Source of the DNA: an uncultured Vicinamibacterales bacterium
Lineage (GTDB): Bacteria; Acidobacteriota; Vicinamibacteria; Vicinamibacterales; UBA8438
Reading direction: 5' to 3'
Assembly (NCBI GenBank): GCA_958295905.1
Contig: OY282382.1
Span: 3,000,001 to 3,064,000, forward strand
Length of the DNA: 64,000 bases
The position numbers and the translations under genes are program-made. Within the stretch, counting starts at the first letter, position 1. Every line of letters starts with the position of its first letter. The notes under the pieces are model-generated. The model saw only the letters and a list, made by a program, of their open reading frames with translations, made no database searches and was not told the DNA's origin. This document shows positions 18,816 to 27,379 of the stretch, one piece after another.

Positions 18816-19457
18816 ATGGCGCGGCTCTCGACCTATCTGTTCGATCTGGACGGGACGTTGATCGATTCGATCGAACTGATCATGTCCTCGTTCCGCCACA
18901 CCATGCTGACGCATCGCGGCGCCGTGCCCCCCGACGGCGAGTGGCGCGCCGGGTTCGGCCGGCCCCTCCGGCCGCAGCTCGCCGGCTATGCGCGGGACGC
19001 GGACGAGGTGACGCGGATGGTCGCCACCTACCGCGCCCACAACCTGGAGAACCACGACCGGCTCGTGAAGCCGTACGCGGGCATCCCGGGCGTCGTCGCC
19101 GAGCTGGTCGCGCGCGGCGTGCGGCTGGGCATCGTCACCAGCAAGAACCGGCCGGCGGCCGAGCAGGGCTTGCGCCACTGCGGCCTGGACGGCTTCTTCG
19201 GCATGCTGGTGACGTCGGACGACGTGACCGAGCACAAGCCGCACCCGGCACCGGTGCTCGCGGCGTTGGCGCGTCTCGAGGCGCGGCCGGCGGAGGCCGT
19301 CTTCATCGGCGACTCGCCGCACGACTGCGAGGCGGGCCGGGCGGCGGGGGTGTGGACGGCGGCGGCGCTGTGGGGTCCGTTCTCCCGCGCGTCTCTCGAC
19401 CCGCACGGTCCGGATCATTGGCTGGAGCGTCCCGAAGCGATTCTGGGGCTGCGGTGA
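18816..19457 (+). CDS. HAD-family phosphatase (phosphoglycolate phosphatase / PpaX type)
   Basis: A 213-residue cytosolic hydrolase. Motif I is FDLDGTLIDS near residue 9 (nucleophile Asp), motif II is IVTSKN, the lysine of motif III is in EHKPHP, and motif IV is VFIGDSPHDCEAG. A helical cap lies between motifs I and II, the subclass of Gph/PpaX. It would remove phosphate from small metabolites such as 2-phosphoglycolate or pyrophosphate; the exact substrate is not readable. The start is fixed by the motif spacing and by the -10 box 12 bp upstream. Confidence 0.9.
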   Translation: MARLSTYLFDLDGTLIDSIELIMSSFRHTMLTHRGAVPPDGEWRAGFGRPLRPQLAGYARDADEVTRMVATYRAHNLENHDRLVKPYAGIPGVVAELVARGVRLGIVTSKNRPAAEQGLRHCGLDGFFGMLVTSDDVTEHKPHPAPVLAALARLEARPAEAVFIGDSPHDCEAGRAAGVWTAAALWGPFSRASLDPHGPDHWLERPEAILGLR

Positions 19458-19572
19458 GCGGCCTGGACGCCGGACTCGGCACCCGTGGCGGCACCCCGCG
19501 CCGCACCGAGCCCCGGCGTACCGGGCAGGCTGCAAGTGCGCTCGGGGGCTGCAAGGTCGCCCGTGCGGCACG

Positions 19573-19648
19573 GTGTGACGAGGGCGCATACTGGTGGGAC
19601 ACCGGGGAGTCACGCAGTCGGGGGGGTGCCGCCGGTCGAATGCGGCGG
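19573..19648. repeat. Dispersed spacer repeat, family 3, copy 1
   Basis: TGTGACGAGGGCGCATACTGG with ACGCAGTCGGGGGGGTGCCGCCGGTCGAATGCGGCG resembles 23061-23140, where TGCCGCCGGTCGAATAAAGCGGCG occurs. The shared core can fold as GCCGC...GCGGC. Only two copies are seen and the ends are unclear. Confidence 0.4.
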
Positions 19649-19697
19649 AGTCCTCTGTCACGGGCTGTCGGCGTTCCCACCACAACGTGAGGCAGGC

Positions 19698-20138
19698 ATG
19701 ACCAGTGTCCCCCGGGGCTATCGGTTGTTCGATTACGTCGACCCGTTCGAGGATCTGGTCGGGCCGCTGTGCTATCGGGAGGACGAGGACGGCCGGCTGC
19801 GGTTCGCGTTCGAGGCCCGGCCGAAGCACGCCAACACCGCCGGACAGCTCCACGGCGGCATCCTCATGACCTTCGCCGACTTCGCGCTGTGTCTGACCGC
19901 GATCCACGGCCTGCCCGGCGAACGGTGCGTCACCGTGTCGCTCGGCTGCGAGTTCACCGCCCCCGGTGAGGTCGGGGACTTCGTCGAGTCGACGGCGGAG
20001 GTCGTCCGGCGCACCCGGTCGCTGACCTTCGTCCGCGGGCAGGTCTCGGCGGGGGAGCGGACGCTGCTCAACTACAGCGGCATCGTGAAGCGCCTGCCGC
20101 GCTCGACCGGGACCGTCCGCGGCCAGCCGTCTGGTTGA
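19698..20138 (+). CDS. PaaI-family hotdog thioesterase
   Basis: A 146-residue cytosolic protein with a single hotdog domain. The signature AGQLHGGILMTFADFALCLTA (residues about 50-70) contains the HGG motif and the helix residues used by PaaI/YigI thioesterases. A central beta strand TVSLGCEFTAPGEVGDFVES follows. It should hydrolyse acyl-CoA thioesters. The ATG at 19698 has GAGGCAGGC upstream; a longer frame from 19485 lacks domain similarity. Not in an operon; followed by a MITE copy. Confidence 0.87.
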   Translation: MTSVPRGYRLFDYVDPFEDLVGPLCYREDEDGRLRFAFEARPKHANTAGQLHGGILMTFADFALCLTAIHGLPGERCVTVSLGCEFTAPGEVGDFVESTAEVVRRTRSLTFVRGQVSAGERTLLNYSGIVKRLPRSTGTVRGQPSG

Positions 20139-20194
20139 TGTTGCGGGGGGCGGCAAGAAGAAAACTGACGCGTGGAACCGCGCGAGGCCGAGAG

Positions 20195-20368
20195 CAGGAG
20201 CATCCCACGCTGACTGCGCGTGACGGTCCGCCCCCCGATTCGAGGGGTCGCCACCGTCTTGCCGATCGGCCGGTGCCGCGTGAGACCCACGATTCCGCAC
20301 GTCCGGAGCCCCAGGACCTGCCACGATTCTGCCTGCGCACGGCGGTGGCGGAGCGTGGGATGGTTCTG
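20195..20368 (+). mobile_element. MITE-like element, family 1, copy B
   Basis: Begins CAGGAGCATCCCACGCT and ends AGCGTGGGATGGTTCTG, 17-bp near-perfect terminal inverted repeats. The 9-mer GGCCGAGAG flanks it on both sides (20186-20194 and 20369-20377). No coding content of its own. Confidence 0.88.
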
Positions 20369-20414
20369 GGCCGAGAGCGGCCCCTTTCCGACGTTACGCG
20401 GTAGAATGAGAAGC

Positions 20415-20591
20415 ATGGAAGTGGAGCAGGTGCTGCTGGTGATTGCGGCGGGGGGGGCCTTGTGGAACGGCTGGCAGATTGCGCGGCTGTCGGGCCGCGT
20501 GGATGCGCTCGAATCCACGATGCAGACGGTGTTGACCCTCCTGGCCGGCCGAGCGCCGGAATCCACCAACCGGCCGTCTCCGCAATCCTGA
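20415..20591 (+). CDS. Small single-TM protein
   Basis: A 58-residue protein with one N-terminal membrane helix (VLLVIAAGGALWNGWQIARL) and a short heptad-like helix (LSGRVDALESTMQTVLTLLA). TAGAAT at 20402-20407 may be its -10 box, placing the start codon within a few bases of the transcript start. No family recognised. It resembles in layout the coiled-coil membrane protein at 45932-46273. Confidence 0.5.
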   Translation: MEVEQVLLVIAAGGALWNGWQIARLSGRVDALESTMQTVLTLLAGRAPESTNRPSPQS

Positions 20592-20808
20592 AAGACCGCG
20601 ACCCCGGCGGACTCTTCGCCTGCGGGCCGTTCGCCCGCGCAGGTAGGCGGGTGCGTGCCGGATGCGGCGGTACCGCTTGCCGAGTCCGCGGAGCTCCGTA
20701 GGAACTTCCGGGTCCTGCCCCACGCCGGTCGAGCCTCCGCCTGAACGGTGTCTCCATCAGCCGTGCGGCAGGTCGGGGGCTTGCGCGACCCTCAGGCCGC
20801 GCGGCGGC

Positions 20809-20814
20809 TATAAT
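20809..20814 (+). promoter_or_regulatory. TATAAT -10 box of the first PQQ dehydrogenase
   Basis: Perfect TATAAT 45 bp before the ATG at 20859, in an otherwise GC-rich stretch; it gives a leader of about 38 bases containing GAAGGAGG. No clear -35. Confidence 0.55.
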
Positions 20815-20858
20815 CGAACCTCATCGTTGGCGGACCTGTTCTCGAAGGAGGCTCTCAG

Positions 20859-22820
20859 ATGCGTCCCCGCGCAATGTTGTCGATGACCGTGACCGCACTC
20901 GTGGCGGCGACCGCCGCCGCGTTCGCCCAGCAGGGGGCGGTGGACGGCGAGTGGCGAAGCTTCGGAGCCGATCTCGGCAGCACCAAGTACTCGTCGCTCG
21001 ACCAGATCTCGGCCGACAACGTCGGACAGCTCGAGATCGCCTGGCGACGTCCGATCGTCGATCCGTCCTACTTGGAGATGGACCCGAATCTCCGCTTCTC
21101 GAACGTCTCCACCGCCGCCCCCCTCATCGTGGGGGACACCGGCTACGTGCCGAACGCGGTCGGTCTCGTCGAGGCCTACGACGTGACCACCGGCGAGACC
21201 CGCTGGGCCCAGACGCCGTTCGGGGGCCCCGACGACCTGCGCGGCGCCGGCACCCGCGGCGTCGCCTACTGGACCGACGGCGCCGAGGCGCGCATCATCG
21301 TCCAGCGCGGCGAGTATCTCTATGCTCTGCATCCGGACACCGGCGAGCTGTTCCCCGGCTTCGGTGACGGCGGCCGCGTGCATCTCACCATCGGGCTCGC
21401 CGAGGGGGCGCGCTACCGGTGGGGCGGCGCCCCGACGGTGGTGCGGGACGTGATCGTCGTCGGCCAGTCGATGTCCGACACGTTCCAGACCAAGGAAGCG
21501 ATTCGCGGCGACGTGCGGGCGTTCGACGTGCGGACCGGCGCGCTGCGCTGGGTGTTCCACACCGTCCCCCAGGCCGGCGAGTTCGGCACCGACACCTGGA
21601 CCGACGACTCCTGGCAGTACTCGGGGCACGCGCCGGTGTGGTCGCTGTTCAGCGCCGACGAAGAGCTCGGTTACCTCTACATGCCGGTCACCTCGCCGAC
21701 CAACGACATGTACGGCGGTCACCGCGGCGGCGACAACCTGTACGGCCAGAGCATCGTCTGCGTCGACGCCGAGACCGGCGAGCGCATCTGGCACTTCCAG
21801 ACCGTGCACCACGGGCTGTGGGACTACGATCCGCCGGCCGCGCCGATCCTGATGGACATCACCGTCGACGGCCGCGGGATCAAGGCGGTGACGCAGCTCA
21901 CCAAGCAGGCGTTCGCCTTCGTTTTCGATCGGGCTACCGGCGAGCCGGTGTGGCCGATCGAGGAACGGCCGGTGCCGCAGTCGGCGACCCCGGGCGAACT
22001 GACCGCGCTCACCCAGCCGTTCCCGACGAAGCCTCCGGCGTTCGACCGGCAGGGGGCGACCATCGACAACCTGATCGACTTCACCCCCGAGCTGCGCGCC
22101 GAGGCGGTCGCCATCACCGACCGCTACGTCATCGGCCCGATGTTCACGCCGCCGTCGGTCAAGGGCGACGGCCCGAACGACAAGCAGGGGACGATTCAGC
22201 TTCCGGGGTCCCAGGGCGGCTCGGACGTCCAGGGGGGCGCTTTCGACCCCGAGACGGGCATGCTCTACATCCCCTCGATCACGTCGCCGTTCGTGGCCGA
22301 CATCATCGAGGGCAACCCCGACCGCACCAACCTCGCCTATATCAAGGGGAGCCGCCAGTGGATCGGCGGCCCGCGGGGACTGCCGCTCTTCAAGCCGCCC
22401 TACGGGCGCATCACCGCGATCGACATGAACCGCGGCGAGATCGTCTGGATGACCCCCAACGGCGACGGCCCGCGGAACCACCCCGCGATTCGGCACCTCG
22501 ACCTCGGGAAGCTCGGCGTCCCGGGGCGTCCCGCGCCGCTGCTGACGAAGACGCTGCTGTTCATCGGGGAGGGGTCGACGAATCTGCCGGGGGGTGCCCG
22601 CGTGCCCGACGGCATGCCCCCGCAGATCGTGACCAACTACGGCGGCCGCATCTTCCGGGCCTATGACAAGGCCACCGGCGAGGTCGTCTGGGAGACCGAG
22701 CTGCCGGCCGGCACCATCGCACCGCCGGTCACCTATCTGGCGGGCGGGAAGCAGTATGTGCTGGTGGCGTCAGGGGATGTCGAGACCCCCGGCGAAACGC
22801 TGGCTTTCGCCCTGCCCTGA
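20859..22820 (+). CDS. PQQ-dependent dehydrogenase, soluble periplasmic (membrane-GDH-like beta-propeller)
   Basis: A 653-residue exported quinoprotein. A signal peptide ends near AFAQ. The eight-bladed propeller is seen from repeats such as VEAYDVTTGETRWAQ, VRAFDVRTGALRWVFH and IFRAYDKATGEVVWETELPA. HHGLWDYDPPAAPIL is the membrane-glucose-dehydrogenase-type active-site segment with the catalytic Asp; PVTYLAGGKQYVLVA is the usual last strand. It has no cytochrome site and no membrane helices. Expected reaction: oxidation of an alcohol or sugar with PQQ, passing electrons to a separate acceptor. GAAGGAGG lies 7 bases before the ATG. No PQQ synthesis genes are in the window. Confidence 0.9.
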   Translation: MRPRAMLSMTVTALVAATAAAFAQQGAVDGEWRSFGADLGSTKYSSLDQISADNVGQLEIAWRRPIVDPSYLEMDPNLRFSNVSTAAPLIVGDTGYVPNAVGLVEAYDVTTGETRWAQTPFGGPDDLRGAGTRGVAYWTDGAEARIIVQRGEYLYALHPDTGELFPGFGDGGRVHLTIGLAEGARYRWGGAPTVVRDVIVVGQSMSDTFQTKEAIRGDVRAFDVRTGALRWVFHTVPQAGEFGTDTWTDDSWQYSGHAPVWSLFSADEELGYLYMPVTSPTNDMYGGHRGGDNLYGQSIVCVDAETGERIWHFQTVHHGLWDYDPPAAPILMDITVDGRGIKAVTQLTKQAFAFVFDRATGEPVWPIEERPVPQSATPGELTALTQPFPTKPPAFDRQGATIDNLIDFTPELRAEAVAITDRYVIGPMFTPPSVKGDGPNDKQGTIQLPGSQGGSDVQGGAFDPETGMLYIPSITSPFVADIIEGNPDRTNLAYIKGSRQWIGGPRGLPLFKPPYGRITAIDMNRGEIVWMTPNGDGPRNHPAIRHLDLGKLGVPGRPAPLLTKTLLFIGEGSTNLPGGARVPDGMPPQIVTNYGGRIFRAYDKATGEVVWETELPAGTIAPPVTYLAGGKQYVLVASGDVETPGETLAFALP

Positions 22821-22824
22821 CGGC

Positions 22825-22847
22825 CCGGCGGGCGCAGCGCCCGCCGG
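22825..22847 (+). terminator. Perfect 11-bp hairpin after the PQQ gene
   Basis: CCGGCGGGCGC-A-GCGCCCGCCGG starts 5 bp after the stop codon. There is no U-tract, so termination would be of the GC-hairpin type. Confidence 0.55.
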
Positions 22848-22945
22848 TGTCCGCCGGAGCCGAGAGTCCGCGGTGCGGCGGGGCGGTCTCGCGGCTGGCC
22901 AGCGCCCGCTGGTGTCCGCCGGAGCCGAGAGTCCGCGGCGGCGCC
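22837..22945. repeat. 65-bp tandem duplication in the spacer
   Basis: GCGCCCGCYGGTGTCCGCCGG plus AGCCGAGAGTCCGCGG occurs at 22837 and 22902. The first copy overlaps the terminator hairpin. The rest of the spacer to 23060 is GC-rich with no gene seen. Confidence 0.65.
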
Positions 22946-23060
22946 GCGGGCTTCTTGGCCGGCCGTGATGAACCCCCCCGCGTTGCGCCCGAGACCGGGG
23001 AGTGCGCCTGCGGGCCGCAAGAGCGCGCCCGCGGGCGAAGAACACCCCTGCTTGACAAGG

Positions 23061-23140
23061 CGTGACGAGGGAGCACGGCTGGACACATGCGGCCGAGGAA
23101 CAACGCAGTCAGGCAGGATGCCGCCGGTCGAATAAAGCGG
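23061..23140. repeat. Dispersed spacer repeat, family 3, copy 2
   Basis: GCGTGACGAGGGAGCACGGCTGG and TGCCGCCGGTCGAATAAAGCGGCG match the block at 19573-19648. It lies just downstream of the RRM gene (minus strand) and its GCCGC/GCGGC arms could act as that gene's terminator. Confidence 0.4.
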
Positions 23141-23161
23141 CGCCTTCGCCGCGCGGGCCGC

Positions 23162-23533
23162 TTAGAACCCGCGCTTGCGGCCGCGGAGGCCCCGGCGGCT
23201 GCCCTTGGGCTTTGCCGCCCGCCGCCCGAAGTCCATCGGCGGCGGGCCGTCGTCCATGAAGCTCGGTCCCATGGGAGGCCGCGGCGCCCGATCCCGGGCT
23301 TCGCTGACCCGGAGATTCCTGCCGTTGAGTTCCTTGCCGTCCAGTTTCTCGATGGCTTGGGAGACCGACGCGGCATCCCCGAACTCGACGAAGGCGAACC
23401 CCCGCGGCTTCTCGGTGGCGCGGTCTACGGGGAGGAACACCTCCGTGACCTGACCGACCTGTCCGAACAGCGTTTCCAGGTCTGTCTGTGACGTTTCGTA
23501 GCTGAGGTTGCCGACGAAGATGCGTGAAGAAAT
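23162..23533 (-). CDS. RRM-type RNA-binding protein with an apparent ATT start codon
   Basis: A 123-residue cytosolic protein. A single RRM fills residues 4-80: RNP2 IFVGNL at 5-10 and RNP1 RGFAFVEF at 44-51, then a Pro/Gly/Arg-rich tail ending RRGLRGRKRGF. Bacterial RRM proteins of this size bind RNA. In the frame, TGA lies six codons before the ATT at 23533 and no ATG, GTG or TTG occurs before codon 32, which would remove RNP2. GGGAGG stands 6 bases before the ATT, ideal spacing, and the protein would then begin (M)SSRIFVGNL like its relatives. ATT initiation, as known for infC, is therefore likely and suggests translational control. A sequencing error is the alternative. Confidence 0.85.
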   Translation of the reverse strand: MSSRIFVGNLSYETSQTDLETLFGQVGQVTEVFLPVDRATEKPRGFAFVEFGDAASVSQAIEKLDGKELNGRNLRVSEARDRAPRPPMGPSFMDDGPPPMDFGRRAAKPKGSRRGLRGRKRGF

Positions 23534-23765
23534 GGTATGCCTCCCTTGTCAAGCGGCGCCGTTCCAAAATGCGGCACCGCAACCGGTGCCGGCTCCGCTT
23601 CGTCGTTGCGCGGTGTCCGCCGATCGTAACGCCCGTCCTGTTGTGGTGCGGAATGTAACACGAACCGTCCGCTAACATCGGCGGCGCGCGGAACGTGCTC
23701 AGCTCGATTAGCATACCCCGTCACCGCCGCAAACGCAAAGCCGGCCGGGTTCGGCCGGCGGGGTG

Positions 23766-23919
23766 CCGGAGCATCCCACGCTGACTGCGCGTGACGGCCC
23801 GCCCCCCGATTCGAGGGGGCACCACCGTCTTGCCGACCGCCCGGCGCCGCGTGAGACCCACGATGCCGCACGTCCGGAGCCCCGGGACCCGCCACGATGC
23901 CGCCTGCGCACGGCGGTGG
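23766..23919 (+). mobile_element. MITE-like element, family 1, copy C, right end lost
   Basis: Starts CCGGAGCATCCCACGCTGACTGCG and follows the family to CACGGCGGTGG at 23919, where it breaks off into unrelated sequence (GTTGCGATCC). The right terminal repeat is missing and no flanking duplication can be read, so this copy is a fixed, truncated relic. Confidence 0.8.
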
Positions 23920-23994
23920 GTTGCGATCCATTGACAGCCCGCGGGAAGCGGGCCCCTGAGGGTTGCGGAAAGCGGAATTGTAAACGAAACGCGT

Positions 23995-24249
23995 TCAACT
24001 CAGGGCAGGTATGGCCTGTCGGGCACCGTCTTCATCGATTCCGAAATAGCGAATCAGTTGGCGAACGTGTCCGATCTCGATTTCGGGGTTCTCTCGTTTG
24101 CCGTGACGCCCGAGAGGAAGCCCGCGGTAGGTCTTCCCGCCGTAGCGGACCCAGTGCCTGTGCTTCTTCTTCTCGATGCCGGCCCCGGGGGCGCACTCGC
24201 CGAGCATCCGGCGAATGTCCTTGAACCGGACGATGGTGAAGGACGACAC
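23995..24249 (-). CDS. HicA-like mRNA-interferase-type toxin
   Basis: An 84-residue basic protein. FKDIRRMLGECAPGA, then KKHRHWVRYGGKTYRGLPLG and ENPEIEIGHVRQLIRYFGID, gives the alpha-beta-beta-beta-alpha order of the dsRBD-like HicA fold; the His of KKHRHW would match the catalytic His of HicA. The start is GTG at 24249. It lies directly downstream of a HicB-like gene on the same strand, with a 32-bp tandem duplication at the junction. HicA proteins cleave mRNA and are neutralised by HicB. The assignment is by pattern only; catalytic competence is not shown. Confidence 0.55.
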   Translation of the reverse strand: MSSFTIVRFKDIRRMLGECAPGAGIEKKKHRHWVRYGGKTYRGLPLGRHGKRENPEIEIGHVRQLIRYFGIDEDGARQAIPALS

Positions 24250-24292
24250 GCCTATGGCCTGACGATGGTGAAGGACGACACGCCTATGGCCT
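24229..24292. repeat. 32-bp tandem duplication at the toxin start
   Basis: GACGATGGTGAAGGACGACA followed by CGCCTATGGCC appears at 24229 and 24261. It covers the GTG start of the HicA-like gene and creates a second possible start in another frame. The duplication may alter coupling between the two genes. Confidence 0.8.
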
Positions 24293-24296
24293 ATGG

Positions 24297-24797
24297 CTAT
24301 GCCGCGAGGGCGGGCGCCTGGTCGAGCTCGTTGAGGGCCGTCGTGAAGTCAGCCTGTGTCTTCTTGACGATGTCGATGGAGATGGGAGTCTCGGCAGGCA
24401 ATTCGTCCCTATCACGGGCGGCCGTTCCCAAGACGAACCGATGGGCGCGGTGGGCTTCGACAGCCTCCCGCCAAGCGGTTTCCACGGGCGCATTGGCTTG
24501 GTTGATGAAGTGCCGCGTCTGGGCCGCGAAATCATCGAAGCTCGACGCGTCCTCGGCGATGTCGAACAAGACGGCCGTGAACGACTGCCGGAATGCGGCA
24601 TGGGCCTCCGGGATGGTTGCGCCAGAGGCGGCGAGATCGCCCGGGTTGACCCCGTACATCCAGGCGCCCTGCTGCTCCTCGACGGCGAGCACGCGCCCGC
24701 GGACACGCACTTCGGCCAAAAGCCCGGCACCGTAGACGATGTCGCGATACGTGAAGATGAGCGGCAGTTCGACTTGAGAACCGTTCTGCAGAGGCAT
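24297..24797 (-). CDS. HicB-like protein, probable antitoxin partner
   Basis: A 166-residue acidic protein (MPLQNGSQVELPLIFTYRDI). The N-terminal half has beta strands with VRGRVLAVEEQQGAWMYGVN and a HicB-like helix GATIPEAHAAFRQSFTAVLF; the rest is helical and acidic. It precedes the HicA-like gene on the same strand by 47 bp, an antitoxin-toxin order. I could not recognise a DNA-binding motif. The pairing supports the function more than the sequence itself does. Confidence 0.5.
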   Translation of the reverse strand: MPLQNGSQVELPLIFTYRDIVYGAGLLAEVRVRGRVLAVEEQQGAWMYGVNPGDLAASGATIPEAHAAFRQSFTAVLFDIAEDASSFDDFAAQTRHFINQANAPVETAWREAVEAHRAHRFVLGTAARDRDELPAETPISIDIVKKTQADFTTALNELDQAPALAA

Positions 24798-24952
24798 GTT
24801 CCCTCACCGAAGCCGAATCGGCGTCGCGGAGAGTATTGTAGTCAGGGCTTCTGGTCGAGATCAACTGAGATCAACGCACCTGCCCACCCACCCGCTGGGG
24901 GTGAACGTCAGGAAGTGAGGCTCGCAAGTGCTCAAGGCCCTGCGCCATCAAC

Positions 24953-27352
24953 CTACGTGCGCAGGGCGACGGCCGGATCGACCCGCATCGCGCGACGGGC
25001 GGGAACGAGAATCGCCGCCGCGCCGGCCACGCCCAGAATCAGCAGCGACAAGCCGAGCAAGCCGACCACCCCGGTCGTGTCCAGATCTGCGACGCGGCTG
25101 CCAGCCAGCCGCCAGCTTCCGACGGCGATGCCCGCCCCGACCGCGGTCCCCCAAGCCATCGTCAGGCCGCCATCTGCGAGCAGCAGTCGGACCACGTCCC
25201 CCGGCCGGGCGCCGAGCGCCATGCGGATGCCTATCTCCCGCCGGCGCAGTCCGACCAACCGGGCGGCGGCGCCGTACAGGCCCAGCCCGACCAGTACGAG
25301 GCCGACCCCTCCGAACGCTCCGACCCCCGCCGCGGCGCGCCGATCCTGCGACAGCACCGCGTCGACGAAGTCACCCAGCGTCGAGACGTCATGCGTCAGC
25401 ACCTCGGGGTCGAGCGCCCCGATCCGCGCGCGCGCCGCCGACGTCATCGACCTCGGCGGCAGGTCGGTCCGCACCAGCAGATGACTGCTGGGCATGGCGT
25501 CGTCCGGCGGGAAATAGACGATCGGCTCCATGCCCGGCTCCGGACCTCGGTGCGCCCGTTCGGCCTCGCCCACGATGCGGTAGCGGGTGTCGCCCACGAC
25601 TCCGACGACATCGTAGGTTCTGTTGTAGGACACCGACCGGAGACGCTGACCGGTCGGATCGCGGGCCGGCCACAGCATCGCGGCCAGCCGTTGGCTGACG
25701 ACCACCTCGCGTCGCCGGCCCTCCTCCTCCGAGAACCCGCGGCCGTGCACGACAGGGATGCCCAGGGCGCTGAAGAACCGGCGGTCCACGTAGTTCGCGA
25801 GCACCATCCTTGATTCCTGCGAACCGTCGCCGGGCGCCACCTCGTCCTCGAACGTGAAGCTGTCGAACGGCACGAAGAGCGCCCAGCTCGCGACGCGCAC
25901 GCCCGGCAGGGCCGCCATGTCGCGCAACAGGGCGCGCCGGAACGCCGGGGCCGTCGTTTCCGTGTAGCCGGCTTGGCGAAGCGGCAGCCTGACGCTCAGG
26001 ACGCCGGCGGGGTCGAACCCGTGGTCGGTCCGCAGCCGGTGCTGCAGGTTCTGCACGAGCACCAGCGCGCCGCAGACGAGGGCCAGCGACAGGGCGACCT
26101 GGATGGTCAGGAACGTGCGCATCAGCGCAGAGCGGGTCGTCGCCCCGCGCGGGGCGGCCATCGGGTGAATGGCGCCGGCCGTCTCCATCCGGTGAACGCG
26201 GACCGCCGTCAGCCCTCCGGCGGCGACCGGCACCGCGAGGGCCAGCCCCGCCACACCGGCGAACGTCCAGGGACCGGCGGTCAGGGGCGGCACGACGCCC
26301 GCGAGCTCGAGCAGGGCAAGGGCGCCCCGCGCCGCGGCGAGGCTGCACGCGCCGGCCAGCCCGCCCAGCAGCAGGTGCTCGACCGCCTGCTGGCGGGCGA
26401 TGCGCCACCAGCGCGCGCCTTGCATCAGGCGCACCGCCAACTCGCCGCGCCGCGATTCGGCCGCCGCCAGCAGCAGGATGGTGACGTTGGCCAAGGCGAT
26501 CAGGAAGACCGCCGCGACCGCCAGTTGCAGCAGGCCGAGACCCTGTCCGACGGACGTCCGGCGATCCGGTGCCAACGCGGTCCGCGCCAGGGGCGCAACG
26601 TCGATGTTCCGGACGTGGGGATAATCGTTGTCGCGCGGATACTCCGCGATCAGGGCGTCCACGAGCCGGCTCACCGCGATGCGCAGTCCGGCCGGCGGCG
26701 TGTCGTCCCGCCGGGCGAAGACCGTCACCCACGGGGGTGTCCGGTTCTCGAGCAGGTCGGCGAGATCGGCGCGTACCGCGGGCAGGAGCGACAGCGGCGT
26801 CCACACGTCGGGCGCGTAGTCGAGCGTGGTGCCCCGGAAGGCGGCCGGGGCGACGCCGACGACCGTGACCGCCACGTCGTTCAGCCGCAGCGTCCGGCCG
26901 ATGATCGCCGGGTCGGAGGCGTAGGCGGCGCGCCAGAAGCGTTCGCTGATGACCGCCGTGCGGGTATCCGCCGGCTGCGCCGAGTCGGCGTCGAAGGTGC
27001 GGCCCCGGATCGCGGCGACCCCCAGTACGGCGAAGTAGTTGGCGGCCACGAACGCCCCCTGAACGGGTTCGGGCGCGCCCTCCGTCAACGTCATCCGCTG
27101 GTTGAAGAACGCCGCCACGCCTTCCACCCCGTCAAGCCGATCGACGAACGATCGGTAGTTGGGGTACGAGAGGCGGCCGAACGAAACGAGGGTCCGAGGC
27201 CGGTCGACGGCCAGCGGTGAAATCAGCAGGCGCTCGACGCCGGTGAAGACGACGGCGTTACCGGCGATGCCGATGGTGAGCAACAGGACGACGGCGACCG
27301 GGTGCAGCGGCCGCCGCCGCCAGCCGCGCCAGGCGAGGCGCACGTCGGTCAC
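24953..27352 (-). CDS. ADOP-type FtsX-like permease (MacB-like ABC transporter subunit)
   Basis: A 799-residue inner-membrane protein. It has an N-terminal helix after VRLAWRGWRRRPLHP, a large periplasmic MacB_PCD domain (VAANYFAVLGVAAIRGRTFD, VISERFWRAAY), three FtsX-type helices around residues 275-390, a second periplasmic domain (SALGIPVVHGRGFSEEEG, VVSQRLAAMLWPARDPTG) and a C-terminal FtsX set (RREIGIRMALGA). This duplicated layout is the Acidobacterial duplicated orphaned permease (ADOP) family. GTG at 27352 has GGAGGGTGA upstream. The family usually lacks a linked ATPase and none is seen here. Substrate unknown; export of a peptide or lipophilic compound is typical of MacB relatives. 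Confidence 0.9.
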   Translation of the reverse strand: MTDVRLAWRGWRRRPLHPVAVVLLLTIGIAGNAVVFTGVERLLISPLAVDRPRTLVSFGRLSYPNYRSFVDRLDGVEGVAAFFNQRMTLTEGAPEPVQGAFVAANYFAVLGVAAIRGRTFDADSAQPADTRTAVISERFWRAAYASDPAIIGRTLRLNDVAVTVVGVAPAAFRGTTLDYAPDVWTPLSLLPAVRADLADLLENRTPPWVTVFARRDDTPPAGLRIAVSRLVDALIAEYPRDNDYPHVRNIDVAPLARTALAPDRRTSVGQGLGLLQLAVAAVFLIALANVTILLLAAAESRRGELAVRLMQGARWWRIARQQAVEHLLLGGLAGACSLAAARGALALLELAGVVPPLTAGPWTFAGVAGLALAVPVAAGGLTAVRVHRMETAGAIHPMAAPRGATTRSALMRTFLTIQVALSLALVCGALVLVQNLQHRLRTDHGFDPAGVLSVRLPLRQAGYTETTAPAFRRALLRDMAALPGVRVASWALFVPFDSFTFEDEVAPGDGSQESRMVLANYVDRRFFSALGIPVVHGRGFSEEEGRRREVVVSQRLAAMLWPARDPTGQRLRSVSYNRTYDVVGVVGDTRYRIVGEAERAHRGPEPGMEPIVYFPPDDAMPSSHLLVRTDLPPRSMTSAARARIGALDPEVLTHDVSTLGDFVDAVLSQDRRAAAGVGAFGGVGLVLVGLGLYGAAARLVGLRRREIGIRMALGARPGDVVRLLLADGGLTMAWGTAVGAGIAVGSWRLAGSRVADLDTTGVVGLLGLSLLILGVAGAAAILVPARRAMRVDPAVALRT

Positions 27353-27379
27353 TGAGTCACCCTCCTGCCTCCGCCCCGG

